Source of the DNA: CALODP01 sp942492055
Lineage (GTDB): Bacteria > Bacteroidota > Ignavibacteria > Ignavibacteriales > Melioribacteraceae
DNA: 64,000 bases
NCBI GenBank assembly: GCA_942492055.1
Contig: CALODP010000025.1
Coordinates: forward strand, 248,001 to 312,000
Direction of reading: 5' to 3'
The notes beneath the pieces are model-generated. The model was not told the DNA's origin and searched no databases. It saw nothing but the letters and a program-made list of their open reading frames with translations. Positions 7,390 through 15,586 of the stretch are shown in pieces. Each line of letters begins with the position of its first letter. The first letter of the stretch is position 1. The position numbers were made by a program, and so were the translations under genes.

Positions 7390-9282
7390 ATGGGTATTGG
7401 AAATAAAAAAAAGAAACGTATTATAATATTTTCGATCATTCCTATACTTATTAGCGTTCCTTTTTTGACCGATGATATTGTATTTAGAGTAATTGCCTCT
7501 GCGCTATTAGCCATATATATTGGATTCATAATTTTTCTAAGAGATAGCCTTAAAACACCCCCTGAGAAATATCATGATAAAGAATATGACGACGAGTATT
7601 CTGCCGGTGATGAGCAAGAAGATGAAGGTTTTGAGGTTAAACAAAGCTTCAGACCGGATGATGGTGAGGATTTTAAGATAATCTCTTCCTCCGGAGGCAT
7701 TGAACCAATTTCTTCCGGAGATTCAACCGATTCGATTCGTGGTGGGAAAAAGACATTCTTCAAGCCACCTGACCTTAAAGAAAATTTCGAAAGAATTGCT
7801 ACTGAGCAACTTCCTGAAAATATCGGATATAATGAACATTTTTCTTTTCTCTTGGAAAAGATTCTTAATGTGATAAAGGAAGCCTTTTTGGCACATACAG
7901 CTGTATTTTTCTGGTATAATAAAAAGAAGCAACGTCTTACTCTTGAAAGATATGCTTCCAGCGCTAAGGAAATTACACAGCAAAAGTTTGATATCGAAGA
8001 TGATATTCTGAGTAAAATTGTTCAGAAAGAAGAACCTGAGTTATTGACCGATATTCCCGCTACTGCCGAGAAAGACGTAATACGATATTATGACAATCCT
8101 CTTGGAATTAAGAGTTTTGTTGGGGTTCCTCTTTTTTACGGTGATCAATTAACCGGTGTTTTAGCTCTTGATTCAAAAGTTACCGATGCTTTCGGTATTG
8201 AAACAATATATTCCCTCGGGAGATTTGTTCGAGTAATTTCTCTTGTAATTACATTGTTTGAGGAAAAATATTCCGATTCGCAGGCTGAACAACGTCTTAA
8301 AGCATTCCTCGGCTTAACAATCGGTGATCGGAAATTCGATAGCCATAAGGACTTGTATAATGCTATTGAAAACGCAGTTAAAGGACTTTTGAATTGGGAT
8401 GTTTTCACATTTGTCTATTTTGATCCGGTTCAGCAGAAGTTCCTTTCCTCAAAGATCAACAATCGCCGTTCCCTAAAATATATCGGTGAAAACCTTGAAA
8501 TTGAGCTGACAAATACTCTAGTTGGCAAAGCTATTATCAATGGTGTTCCGGTATACAAAGAAGATACTTCCAAAGGTGATATTATTCGCTTTTCCGAATC
8601 GGAGGATGTAACATTTGATGGATCTTTCCTGGCTATTCCACTTACTTATGATGGACAAAATTACGGGGTATTGTGCTTCGAAAGTCTCAAGAAAGGGGTT
8701 TACAATACTGCTGATATAGATTTTATGAAAAAGGCTGGCAAGATATTGGCCTATTTTGTTTATTCGTTTTCCTCTCAACGATTGTTGAAAAACATATTAC
8801 CTTATGATGTGGAAACACGTTTATTCAATAAGGAAGCTTTTTTCAAGGAACTTACAAAGGAATTATATAAAGCTGAGCAACTTGATATTCCGGGAGCTTT
8901 GGCTTTGATAAAGATTGATGATTTTTTGGAAGATGAAAATCTTTTTGAAGGAAATCCCCTTTCGAAAGTAATTAAAGCGGTAGCGCAAACTGTTGAGCAA
9001 GAATCAACTCCAATGAATATTTCCGGTAGGTTGGATGACAAATTACTTTGTGTCTATTTCTTCAACGCAACTACAAAGGATGTTTTTCTTTGGTCGGAAA
9101 AAGTGCGTGTGAAAATCGCCAGAAAACCAATCGCAGTAATATCAAAACAGACAACATTCACGGTATCCATCGGTGTAGCTTCGGCCTCAAAGAAAACAAA
9201 TGCCGAAGATGTTATCTATAATGCCGAATTGGCTTTGAGAAAGGCTGAGGAAAAAGGTGGTAATTCCGTAAAAAGTATATAA
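7390..9282 (+). CDS. Membrane-anchored GAF-GAF protein with degenerate GGDEF domain
   Basis: 630 residues. Two hydrophobic segments near residues 13-32 and 37-53 anchor it to the inner membrane; a Ser/Glu/Asp-rich linker (about 60-125) leads to two GAF-like sensor domains (about 150-290, with SFVGVPLFYGDQLTGVLALDS, and about 300-460, with FLAIPLTYDGQNYGVLCFES) and a C-terminal domain with the diguanylate-cyclase fold (VETRLFNKEAF, then FTVSIGVASASKKT and AELALRKAEEKGGN). The catalytic GG[DE]EF loop is replaced by a sequence around GRLDDKLL, so cyclase activity is unlikely and a receptor or scaffold role more probable. The stop lies 9 bases before deoB, so the two are probably co-transcribed. 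Ligand unknown. Confidence 0.85.
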   Translation: MGIGNKKKKRIIIFSIIPILISVPFLTDDIVFRVIASALLAIYIGFIIFLRDSLKTPPEKYHDKEYDDEYSAGDEQEDEGFEVKQSFRPDDGEDFKIISSSGGIEPISSGDSTDSIRGGKKTFFKPPDLKENFERIATEQLPENIGYNEHFSFLLEKILNVIKEAFLAHTAVFFWYNKKKQRLTLERYASSAKEITQQKFDIEDDILSKIVQKEEPELLTDIPATAEKDVIRYYDNPLGIKSFVGVPLFYGDQLTGVLALDSKVTDAFGIETIYSLGRFVRVISLVITLFEEKYSDSQAEQRLKAFLGLTIGDRKFDSHKDLYNAIENAVKGLLNWDVFTFVYFDPVQQKFLSSKINNRRSLKYIGENLEIELTNTLVGKAIINGVPVYKEDTSKGDIIRFSESEDVTFDGSFLAIPLTYDGQNYGVLCFESLKKGVYNTADIDFMKKAGKILAYFVYSFSSQRLLKNILPYDVETRLFNKEAFFKELTKELYKAEQLDIPGALALIKIDDFLEDENLFEGNPLSKVIKAVAQTVEQESTPMNISGRLDDKLLCVYFFNATTKDVFLWSEKVRVKIARKPIAVISKQTTFTVSIGVASASKKTNAEDVIYNAELALRKAEEKGGNSVKSI

Positions 9283-9291
9283 GAGGAATCG

Positions 9292-10455
9292 TTGAATAAT
9301 TTTATCGTAATCGTTTTGGATGGTGTTGGGATTGGTGAACTTCCCGATGCAGACCGATATGGAGACAAAGGGAGTAACACTTTAGCTAACATGGCTAAAA
9401 AACTCGGTGGACTTGATTTGCCGAATCTTCGTAAGATGGGCCTCGGTAATATTACCCCTATAGATGGTATTGCCAAAACCGATTCACCAATTGCTTCTTT
9501 CGGAAAAATGGCTGAGTTTGCCAAAGGTAAAGATTCTACTACAGGCCATTGGGAAATAGGTGGATTACAAGTAACATTTGAGTTTCCTTACTATCCTAAT
9601 GGTTTCCCGGATGAATTAATTACTTCTTTTATGGAGAAAACCGGGGTAAAGGGAATATTAGGAAACAAAGCTGCTTCCGGTACCGAGATAATCAAAGAAC
9701 TCGGGGATGAGCATGTTAAGACAGGCTTTCCTATCGTTTATACATCAGCCGATTCGGTTTTTCAGATAGCCGCACACGAAGAAGTAATTCCTCTCGAACG
9801 ATTATACGAAATTTGTAAAATCACTCGCCATGAAGTACTTGTTGGTAACGACTCTGCCGGAAGAGTTATCGCACGTCCCTTTATAGGAGAAAGTGGCAAC
9901 TATTCCCGTACCGTTAATAGAAAAGATTACTCCCTCGATCCCCCCGGAAAGACAATATTGAATGTTCTTCAAGAGGAAGGAATAAAGACTATCGCGGTTG
10001 GCAAGATAAATGATCTTTTCAATAAATCAGGTATTGACGAAGCTGCAATAACAAAAACAAATGAAAAGGGGATTCTGAAAACGATCGAATATATCAAAGA
10101 AGCAAAGGAGTCTTTGATATTCACGAATCTGGTTGATTTCGATATGCTCTATGGGCACAGAAACGATCCGATAGGTTTTTATGGAGCTCTTAAACAATTC
10201 GATAACTATCTTCCGGAAATATTGGAAGCGATGGATGAGACAGACGCTTTGGTTCTTACGGCCGATCATGGAAATGATCCGACATCTATTAGTACTGATC
10301 ATAGTCGTGAATATGTTCCTGTGGTTCTCTACAGAAAGGGAGTCGAAGGAAGTGATCTCGGAATAAGAGATTCTTTTGCCGACGTTGCTCAAACCATTGC
10401 ACAATTCTTTAAAATAAATAATAATCTGAGTGGTAAAAGCCTTTTAAAAATTTGA
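9292..10455 (+). CDS. deoB: Phosphopentomutase
   Basis: Interconverts (deoxy)ribose 1-phosphate and 5-phosphate in nucleoside salvage; alkaline-phosphatase superfamily with two divalent metals. 387 residues, normal. Motifs: VLDGVGIGELPDADRYGDKG with the metal-binding Asp, the phospho-acceptor Thr in DSTTGHWE, NDSAGRVIARPF, and the metal site LTADHGNDPT/STDHSREYVP. TTG start with SD GAGGA at 9282-9286. It lies between a sensor-like protein and two BMC vertex genes; whether the pairing with the latter is functional is not clear. Confidence 0.96.
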   Translation: MNNFIVIVLDGVGIGELPDADRYGDKGSNTLANMAKKLGGLDLPNLRKMGLGNITPIDGIAKTDSPIASFGKMAEFAKGKDSTTGHWEIGGLQVTFEFPYYPNGFPDELITSFMEKTGVKGILGNKAASGTEIIKELGDEHVKTGFPIVYTSADSVFQIAAHEEVIPLERLYEICKITRHEVLVGNDSAGRVIARPFIGESGNYSRTVNRKDYSLDPPGKTILNVLQEEGIKTIAVGKINDLFNKSGIDEAAITKTNEKGILKTIEYIKEAKESLIFTNLVDFDMLYGHRNDPIGFYGALKQFDNYLPEILEAMDETDALVLTADHGNDPTSISTDHSREYVPVVLYRKGVEGSDLGIRDSFADVAQTIAQFFKINNNLSGKSLLKI

Positions 10456-10826
10456 AGATAAGAGATTTTTTTTAGTATCTTTGATGCCGGAAGAAGAAGG
10501 AAGAGCATTCCTGAGTAATTGAATGTTCGGATGAATTATTGGTAAGTACTTAATTGAAAACTTGCTCTTCTCTCTAAAAGATAATTGCTTTTAAACATGT
10601 TGATAACTTGTTGATAACTCAAGGGAACTATTATTACTGATTTCAAGTTTCCTAGATAATACAATATATATAAGAATTATTATTACGATTCGATGCGCCT
10701 CTGTTAAATCATGTTGTAATATTTGCGTGATTTGTTTTTCGATTATTTGCTCCCTTTTATGAAAATATGTTTTGCTATCTCGAAACAGAGGTAGGAGTAT
10801 CATCCCAAATAAACTGAGAGGTTAAT
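10456..10826. other. Intergenic region with two DnaA-box-like repeats
   Basis: 371 bases without a convincing gene. It holds two direct copies of TGTTGATAA (10598-10606 and 10609-10617), 11 bp apart and one mismatch from the classical DnaA box TGTGGATAA, followed by an AT-rich stretch near 10650-10690. The 3' side should carry the promoter of the BMC vertex genes. Short open frames on the minus strand have no coding character. Confidence 0.4.
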
Positions 10827-11126
10827 GTGATATTGGGGAAAGTAGTTGGAACCGTATGGTCAACTAGAAAAGATGAAAATTTGGTTGGAGCTAAGTTTCT
10901 GATTGTTAGACAATTGAAATTGGATTATACACCAAAAGATAATTTTGTAGTAGCGGTAGATTCTGTCGGTGCCGGAGTAGGGGAAATTGTTATTGTTGCC
11001 CAGGGCAGTTCCGCCAGACAAACCGAATTTACACATAATAAACCGATTGATGCCGTAATTATGGCAATCGTCGATAAACTTGATGTTGCGGCGAAAGATA
11101 AGCTTAAGGATATGGTTGAGGAATAG
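10827..11126 (+). CDS. EutN/CcmL family microcompartment vertex protein (copy 1)
   Basis: 99 residues of the EutN/CcmL family (Pfam PF03319), the pentamers that cap the vertices of bacterial microcompartments. The family signature is complete: MILGKVVGTVWSTRKDENLV at the N-terminus, FLIVRQL, VAVDSVGAGVGEIVIVAQGSSAR and the closing PIDAVIMAIVDKL. GTG start with SD GAGAGG about five bases upstream. The next gene is a second family member directly after the stop. No hexameric BMC shell protein or encapsulated enzyme is found in the window. The C-terminal VAAKDKLKDMVEE is a short extra helix. Confidence 0.92.
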   Translation: MILGKVVGTVWSTRKDENLVGAKFLIVRQLKLDYTPKDNFVVAVDSVGAGVGEIVIVAQGSSARQTEFTHNKPIDAVIMAIVDKLDVAAKDKLKDMVEE

Positions 11127-11399
11127 GTGGAGCTCGGTAAAGTTATAGGAACGATTTGGGCGACCAGGAAGTATGACGCTGTTAAAGGGTATAAGCTACA
11201 GTTTGTTCAGCCTTTAAATGCCGAACAAGAAAAATTAGGTGAGCCTATTATAGCGGTGGATACGGTTGGTGCCGGTCCCGGAGAGACAATTTTATATATC
11301 ACCGCCAGCGAGGCGGTTATTCCGCTTGATGTGGATATGGCTCCGGTGGACGCGTCAATTGTGGCCATTGTTGATACTATAAATTCCGATAACAACTAA
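11127..11399 (+). CDS. EutN/CcmL family microcompartment vertex protein (copy 2)
   Basis: 90 residues, same family as the preceding gene (MELGKVIGTIWATRKYDAV, FVQPLNA, VAVDTVGAGPGETILYITAS, PVDASIVAIVDTI). The GTG start directly follows the upstream stop (TAGGTG), so the two proteins are translationally coupled. The copies differ substantially, so this is an old duplication and they may form mixed or distinct pentamers. The primary sigma factor gene follows 11 bases downstream, which would place the vertex proteins in a housekeeping operon. Confidence 0.92.
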   Translation: MELGKVIGTIWATRKYDAVKGYKLQFVQPLNAEQEKLGEPIIAVDTVGAGPGETILYITASEAVIPLDVDMAPVDASIVAIVDTINSDNN

Positions 11400-11410
11400 A
11401 GGGAGTAACC

Positions 11411-12265
11411 TTGAAAATAACCAAGCAGTATACTAATCGCGAAAGTCAATCCCTTGATAAGTATCTGCAGGAAATTGGGAAAGTGGATCTTCTCTCACCC
11501 GACGAGGAGATTGAATTGGCGATTAAGATCAAAAAAGGGGATCAATTATCTCTCGAAAAATTAGTGAAATCGAATTTAAGATTTGTTGTAAGTGTGGCCA
11601 AGCAATATCAAAATCAAGGCCTTTCTTTGGGGGATCTTATAAATGAAGGTAATCTCGGGCTAATTAAAGCTGCTAAGCGCTTCGACGAAACTCGAGGTTT
11701 TAAGTTCATCTCTTATGCGGTTTGGTGGATAAGGCAATCTATTCTCCAAGCACTTGCCGAGCAATCCAGAATTGTGCGACTTCCATTAAATAGAGTCGGA
11801 GCTTTAAACAAGATCGGGAAAGCGTATAGCATTCTTGAGCAAGAATACGAGAGAGAACCGAACGCCAAAGAACTGGCCAAAGAATTGGAAATGGATATCA
11901 ACGAAGTTTCCGATACTCTGAAAATTTCCGGACGACATATTTCAATGGATGCCCCTTTTGCTCAGGGGGAGGATAATCGTTTGTTGGATGTTTTGTCGAA
12001 TGACCAACAGCCTTCACCTGATAATAGCCTGATGTCCGATTCCTTGAGAAACGAAATCGAAAGAGCGCTTGGTACATTAACAGAAAGAGAAGCGGAAGTA
12101 ATTAAACTCTACTTCGGCTTGAATAAAGAACATTCCCTTACCCTGGAAGAGATCGGGGAGAAATTTAACTTAACTAGGGAAAGAGTAAGACAAATTAAAG
12201 AAAAGGCTATAAGAAGATTACGTCACGCATCGAGAAGTAAGAATTTACGTGCTTATTTAGGATAA
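11411..12265 (+). CDS. rpoD: Primary RNA polymerase sigma factor, Bacteroidota type
   Basis: 284 residues: region 1.2 (SLDKYLQEIGKVDLLSPDEE), region 2 (FVVSVAKQYQNQGLSLGDLI, GFKFISYAVWWIRQSI), region 3 (RVGALNKIGKAYSILEQEYE) and region 4 (SLTLEEIGEKFNLTRERVRQ, RLRHASRSKNLRAYLG). Region 1.1 is absent, as is usual for the roughly 290-residue housekeeping sigma of Bacteroidota, which reads -33 TTTG / -7 TAnnTTTG promoters. TTG start with SD GGGAG at 11400-11404. Alternative name in this phylum: sigA. Confidence 0.95.
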   Translation: MKITKQYTNRESQSLDKYLQEIGKVDLLSPDEEIELAIKIKKGDQLSLEKLVKSNLRFVVSVAKQYQNQGLSLGDLINEGNLGLIKAAKRFDETRGFKFISYAVWWIRQSILQALAEQSRIVRLPLNRVGALNKIGKAYSILEQEYEREPNAKELAKELEMDINEVSDTLKISGRHISMDAPFAQGEDNRLLDVLSNDQQPSPDNSLMSDSLRNEIERALGTLTEREAEVIKLYFGLNKEHSLTLEEIGEKFNLTRERVRQIKEKAIRRLRHASRSKNLRAYLG

Positions 12266-12277
12266 ATCTGACATACC

Positions 12278-12964
12278 ATGTTGAAAAAAAGTGTAATAAT
12301 GATTTTTGCATGGGGGATAATCGCACTTTTCCTTGGCGGTTGTTCCTCTTCATCATACTATTCAAGGTATAACAAAACCGAGAAGAAAGAAAAAAAGGAA
12401 AATAACAAAGTTAGGTTCACGTCGGATGATTCCGTAAATGAGAAAAATGATAACGATGATGTTGTTTCTTTCTCGAACTTAGGGACTGATGAAAATGAGT
12501 TTGATGTAGAACCGGTTGAAGAATTCCCTGTAGATACGAAGGAATTCCTTAGAAAACATGAAAAAGTTAAGGAGCTCTCTACGGCCCTTACCCCTCGAGA
12601 AAGAGTGTTGTTCGAAATTATCAGTTATTTGGATACTCCTTATAAATATGGTGGTGAAACCAGAAAGGGGATTGACTGTTCGGCATTCACTCAAAAAGTA
12701 TTCTCAAAATCCTCTAATATTGAACTTCCCAGAACCGCCAGACAGCAGTTTAAGGAGGGAGAAGATATTTCCAAGAATGAGCTTTCTTTCGGCGATCTCG
12801 TCTTCTTCAATACCCGTAAAGGGGTTTATCCCGGACATGTTGGAATATATATTGGCGAAGATCTTTTCGCTCATGCCAGCAGATCAAAAGGAGTAACTAT
12901 TTCTTCTTTGGAGAACAGTTATTATAAAGCAAGATATGTTGGCGGGCGAAGAATTCATAAATAA
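12278..12964 (+). CDS. NlpC/P60 cell-wall hydrolase lipoprotein
   Basis: 228 residues. Signal peptide II with lipobox FLGGC; the mature N-terminus is serine-rich and then strongly charged (about residues 30-85). The C-terminal NlpC/P60 domain has the catalytic Cys134 (KGIDCSAF), His187 (GHVGIY) and a third polar residue candidate at His199 (FAHASRSKGV). Family role is cleavage of peptidoglycan stem peptides (gamma-D-Glu-diamino acid bond) from the periplasmic face. It follows rpoD by 12 bases and could be co-transcribed. Confidence 0.92.
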   Translation: MLKKSVIMIFAWGIIALFLGGCSSSSYYSRYNKTEKKEKKENNKVRFTSDDSVNEKNDNDDVVSFSNLGTDENEFDVEPVEEFPVDTKEFLRKHEKVKELSTALTPRERVLFEIISYLDTPYKYGGETRKGIDCSAFTQKVFSKSSNIELPRTARQQFKEGEDISKNELSFGDLVFFNTRKGVYPGHVGIYIGEDLFAHASRSKGVTISSLENSYYKARYVGGRRIHK

Positions 12965-13099
12965 TTTATTCGATTTATATTATCTTTCTATTGTAAAATT
13001 TGTTGTCTCAGGTAATTTAAAATTTACGCCCCTTATTCTTTGTATTGTTGGGTAAATAGTTTTTTATTTGATATAGTTTCTAATTAAAAGGAGAGCATT

Positions 13100-14491
13100 A
13101 TGGAATATCGTGTAGAAACCGATACTATGGGTGAAGTTAAAGTTCCCGCTGATAAGTATTATGGCGCGCAGACAGCTAGATCTTTGATGAATTTCAAGAT
13201 CGGCGGAGAAAGATTCCCTCGTGAATTAATCAGAGCGTTGGGTGTGCTTAAAAGAGCAGCTGCCGAAGCTAACAAAGATTTGGGTATGATTCCGGCAGAA
13301 AAAGCAGATTTGATTATTGCTGCGGCTAACGAAGTAATCGAAGGTAAACTTGACGAGCATTTCCCGTTGGTTGTTTGGCAGACCGGTAGCGGTACTCAGA
13401 CAAACATGAACTCTAACGAGGTTATCGCTAACAGAGCTATTGAAATCGCCGGAGGACAGTTGGGAAGCAAAACTCCTGTTCATCCAAACGATGATGTTAA
13501 CAAAGCTCAGTCTTCCAACGATACTTTCCCTACAGCAATGCACATTGCCGCTGTCGAAGAAATCAACAGAAGATTGATTCCTATGGTTACTAAGTTGAAA
13601 GAAGCTTTGGCCGTAAAAGCGGAAGCTTTCAAAGATATTATCAAAATCGGTAGAACTCACTTGATGGATGCTGTTCCTTTAACTTTAGGACAGGAATTCT
13701 CAGGTTATGTTCAGCAATTGGAAAACGGATTAGCCAGAATTAACGGATGCCTTGAAAGATTGAGCGAACTTGCTCTCGGTGGTACTGCCGTTGGTACCGG
13801 TCTTAATACTCATAAAGATTTTGCCGTTAAATCAGCAGAGAAAATCTCAGCTATTACAGGTTTGGAATTCAAAACAGCTCCTAACAAATACGAAGCTTTG
13901 GCTGCTCACGACGCAGTTGTTGAGGCAAGTGGTGTTATGAAAACTTTGGCCGCTTCTCTTCACAAAATTGCTAATGACGTTAGATGGTTAGGTTCCGGTC
14001 CTAGATGCGGATTGGGAGAAATCGTTCTTCCTGCTAATGAGCCTGGTAGCTCAATTATGCCTGGTAAAGTTAATCCTACTCAGGCAGAAGCTATGACTAT
14101 GGTTTGCGCTCAGGTTTTCGGTAACGACGCTGCTATCGGTTTTGCCGGAGCTTGCGGTAATTTCGAATTGAACGTGTACAAACCTGTTATGATTTTCAAC
14201 TTGCTTCAGTCTATCAAATTGATTGCTGACGCTTGCGAAAGCTTTACTGATAATTGTGTTGTAGGTATCGAGCCGAATAAAGAAAAAATTAACGAGCACT
14301 TAACAAACTCTTTGATGTTGGTTACAGCTCTTAATCCTCATATCGGATATGATAACGCCGCTAAGGTTGCTAAAAAAGCTTACAATGAAAATACTACATT
14401 GGAAGAAGCCGCTGTTGCGTTGGGATTATTAACATCCGAAGAGTTCAAAGCAAAAGTTCGCCCGGAAGAGATGGTCGGACCAAAGAAATAA
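13100..14491 (+). CDS. fumC: Class II fumarate hydratase
   Basis: 463 residues. Converts fumarate and malate in the TCA cycle; oxygen-stable homotetramer. Motifs: VWQTGSGTQTNMNSNEVIAN, the active-site HPNDDVNKAQSSNDTFPTAM, GRTHLMDAVPLTLGQE and the signature GSSIMPGKVNPTQ. ATG start with SD AAAAGGAGAG at 13087-13096. The preceding 135 bases are AT-rich and hold elements like TAAAATTTG (near 12993-13001) that could be its promoter. Distinguished from the related aspartase by its strong match to fumarase motifs. Confidence 0.96.
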   Translation: MEYRVETDTMGEVKVPADKYYGAQTARSLMNFKIGGERFPRELIRALGVLKRAAAEANKDLGMIPAEKADLIIAAANEVIEGKLDEHFPLVVWQTGSGTQTNMNSNEVIANRAIEIAGGQLGSKTPVHPNDDVNKAQSSNDTFPTAMHIAAVEEINRRLIPMVTKLKEALAVKAEAFKDIIKIGRTHLMDAVPLTLGQEFSGYVQQLENGLARINGCLERLSELALGGTAVGTGLNTHKDFAVKSAEKISAITGLEFKTAPNKYEALAAHDAVVEASGVMKTLAASLHKIANDVRWLGSGPRCGLGEIVLPANEPGSSIMPGKVNPTQAEAMTMVCAQVFGNDAAIGFAGACGNFELNVYKPVMIFNLLQSIKLIADACESFTDNCVVGIEPNKEKINEHLTNSLMLVTALNPHIGYDNAAKVAKKAYNENTTLEEAAVALGLLTSEEFKAKVRPEEMVGPKK

Positions 14492-14539
14492 AAACGGACT
14501 ACTAATTGTTGTTTAATAAATAAACAAACATGAGGTATA

Positions 14540-14776
14540 ATGTCTACACCCAAAGTAGCTAAAAAGGGCCCATACGTAGAAACCGTTAAACCGGGAAAAT
14601 ACGCGTGGTGTGCCTGCGGAGAATCGGGAAATCAGCCTTATTGCGACGGATCCCATCGTGGTACGGGAATTACGCCAATGATTGTTGAGATTACCGAAGA
14701 AAAAAAAGTAGCTTGGTGTGGTTGCAAACATACCAAAGATAAGCCGTTTTGCGATGGCTCGCATTCAAAGTTATAA
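14540..14776 (+). CDS. Two-CDGSH iron-sulfur domain protein
   Basis: 78 residues with two complete CDGSH motifs: WCACGESGNQPYCDGSH (about residues 23-39) and WCGCKHTKDKPFCDGSH (about 58-74). Each should bind a [2Fe-2S] cluster through three Cys and one His, as in the Miner2/CISD3-type soluble proteins. Function of bacterial members is unsettled (redox or iron-sulfur handling). It follows fumC by about 50 bases and is followed by a terminator. Confidence 0.94.
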   Translation: MSTPKVAKKGPYVETVKPGKYAWCACGESGNQPYCDGSHRGTGITPMIVEITEEKKVAWCGCKHTKDKPFCDGSHSKL

Positions 14777-14782
14777 GTCATT

Positions 14783-14822
14783 AAGCGGGTTGGCAATTTG
14801 CCTTCCCGCTTATTTCTTTTTA
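14783..14822 (+). terminator. Terminator after the CDGSH gene
   Basis: Stem AAGCGGG (14783-14789) / CCCGCTT (14805-14811) with downstream T-rich ATTTCTTTTT. Confidence 0.8.
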
Positions 14823-15217
14823 ACACGATTCTTTTCACCGAATGACTCTCGGATGAAGGCATTCTCCCATTACTCTCTTTTTATATCTCTTTCTTATGTG
14901 AGCATAAATAATCCTTTCGGTTGTATGAGATTTTGTTTGTTCTCCGGAAAAGGAATTAATTTATGTCGGAAAAGGGTTTTATATTCTATATTTTCTTAAA
15001 TTTGCGTGTGTGATTTACTTTTGTGGGTGATGTTGGAAATGTTTCGCGATCTCTGGAAAACGATTTGATGTTCTCTTGCTCAGCTATTGATACGGTTGTT
15101 TTTCGTTTCGACTTTCTTTGTTTTTATCCCCACTACAATAATTCCGAAATGGTTTGCCGGTAATTCGCTTATTTGCAGAGAGCGAAATTGGCTTAATATA
15201 TTAATTTGAGATTGATA
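14823..15217 (+). promoter_or_regulatory. Intergenic region with a likely promoter for the small gene at 15218
   Basis: About 390 bases without a supported gene. TAAATTTG at 14998-15005 matches the Bacteroidota -7 consensus TAnnTTTG, which would leave a leader of about 200 bases before the next gene. The leader has a modest hairpin (ATTCGCT / AGCGAAAT near 15161-15187) close to the start. A longer leader can hint at post-transcriptional control, but no known riboswitch is recognised. Confidence 0.4.
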
Positions 15218-15553
15218 ATGAATATTTCCGAAACAATCTTAAACATCTATCTTGTTATTGAAGACGGATTTGTGGTCTCTTTCAGAGCTAAGGCTTATGA
15301 AAGTGACGAAGGAGATAACGAAAAAATTCGTTACCTCAAATCGAAAGCGAAGGAAGATTATTCTTCGGCCTATCGCTTCGATGCCCCGAAGAGTGAAAAA
15401 GGGGAATTTATGAAGTATGAAAAGTTCGCTCGTCTGGAAGGACACGGAATGCATTTCCGGCTATTCGAGGAAATTTTCCAATCCTTTGAAGTACCGGAAA
15501 ATCCGCTCGTTTGCGTTACTCCGGTTGTGGACGGCAATATCGTTGGTGAATAA
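15218..15553 (+). CDS. Hypothetical protein
   Basis: 111 residues from ATG 15218 (MNISETILNIYLVIEDGF). An in-frame TTG twelve bases upstream is less likely. The protein is soluble, acidic, without signal peptide or membrane segment. Features seen: a charged middle (EGDNEKIRYLKSKAKEDY) and a C-terminal hydrophobic strand ENPLVCVTPVVDGNIVGE. No family recognised. The codon pattern and uninterrupted frame support a real gene. It precedes tkt by 33 bases and may be co-transcribed with it. Confidence 0.65.
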   Translation: MNISETILNIYLVIEDGFVVSFRAKAYESDEGDNEKIRYLKSKAKEDYSSAYRFDAPKSEKGEFMKYEKFARLEGHGMHFRLFEEIFQSFEVPENPLVCVTPVVDGNIVGE

Positions 15554-15586
15554 ATATATCTTAATCAAAGTATAGAGGTAAGATCC

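Noticed and set aside
10598..10690. Chromosomal replication origin
   Set aside because: Only two imperfect DnaA-like boxes, no dnaA/dnaN/gyrB neighbours.
10591..10803. Minus-strand frame of 70 residues between deoB and the BMC genes
   Set aside because: AT-rich, no start signal, overlaps the regulatory region.
14718..14999. Open frame of 93 residues overlapping the CDGSH gene and its terminator
   Set aside because: Out of frame with a clear gene, runs through a terminator, no SD, hydrophobic-random composition.
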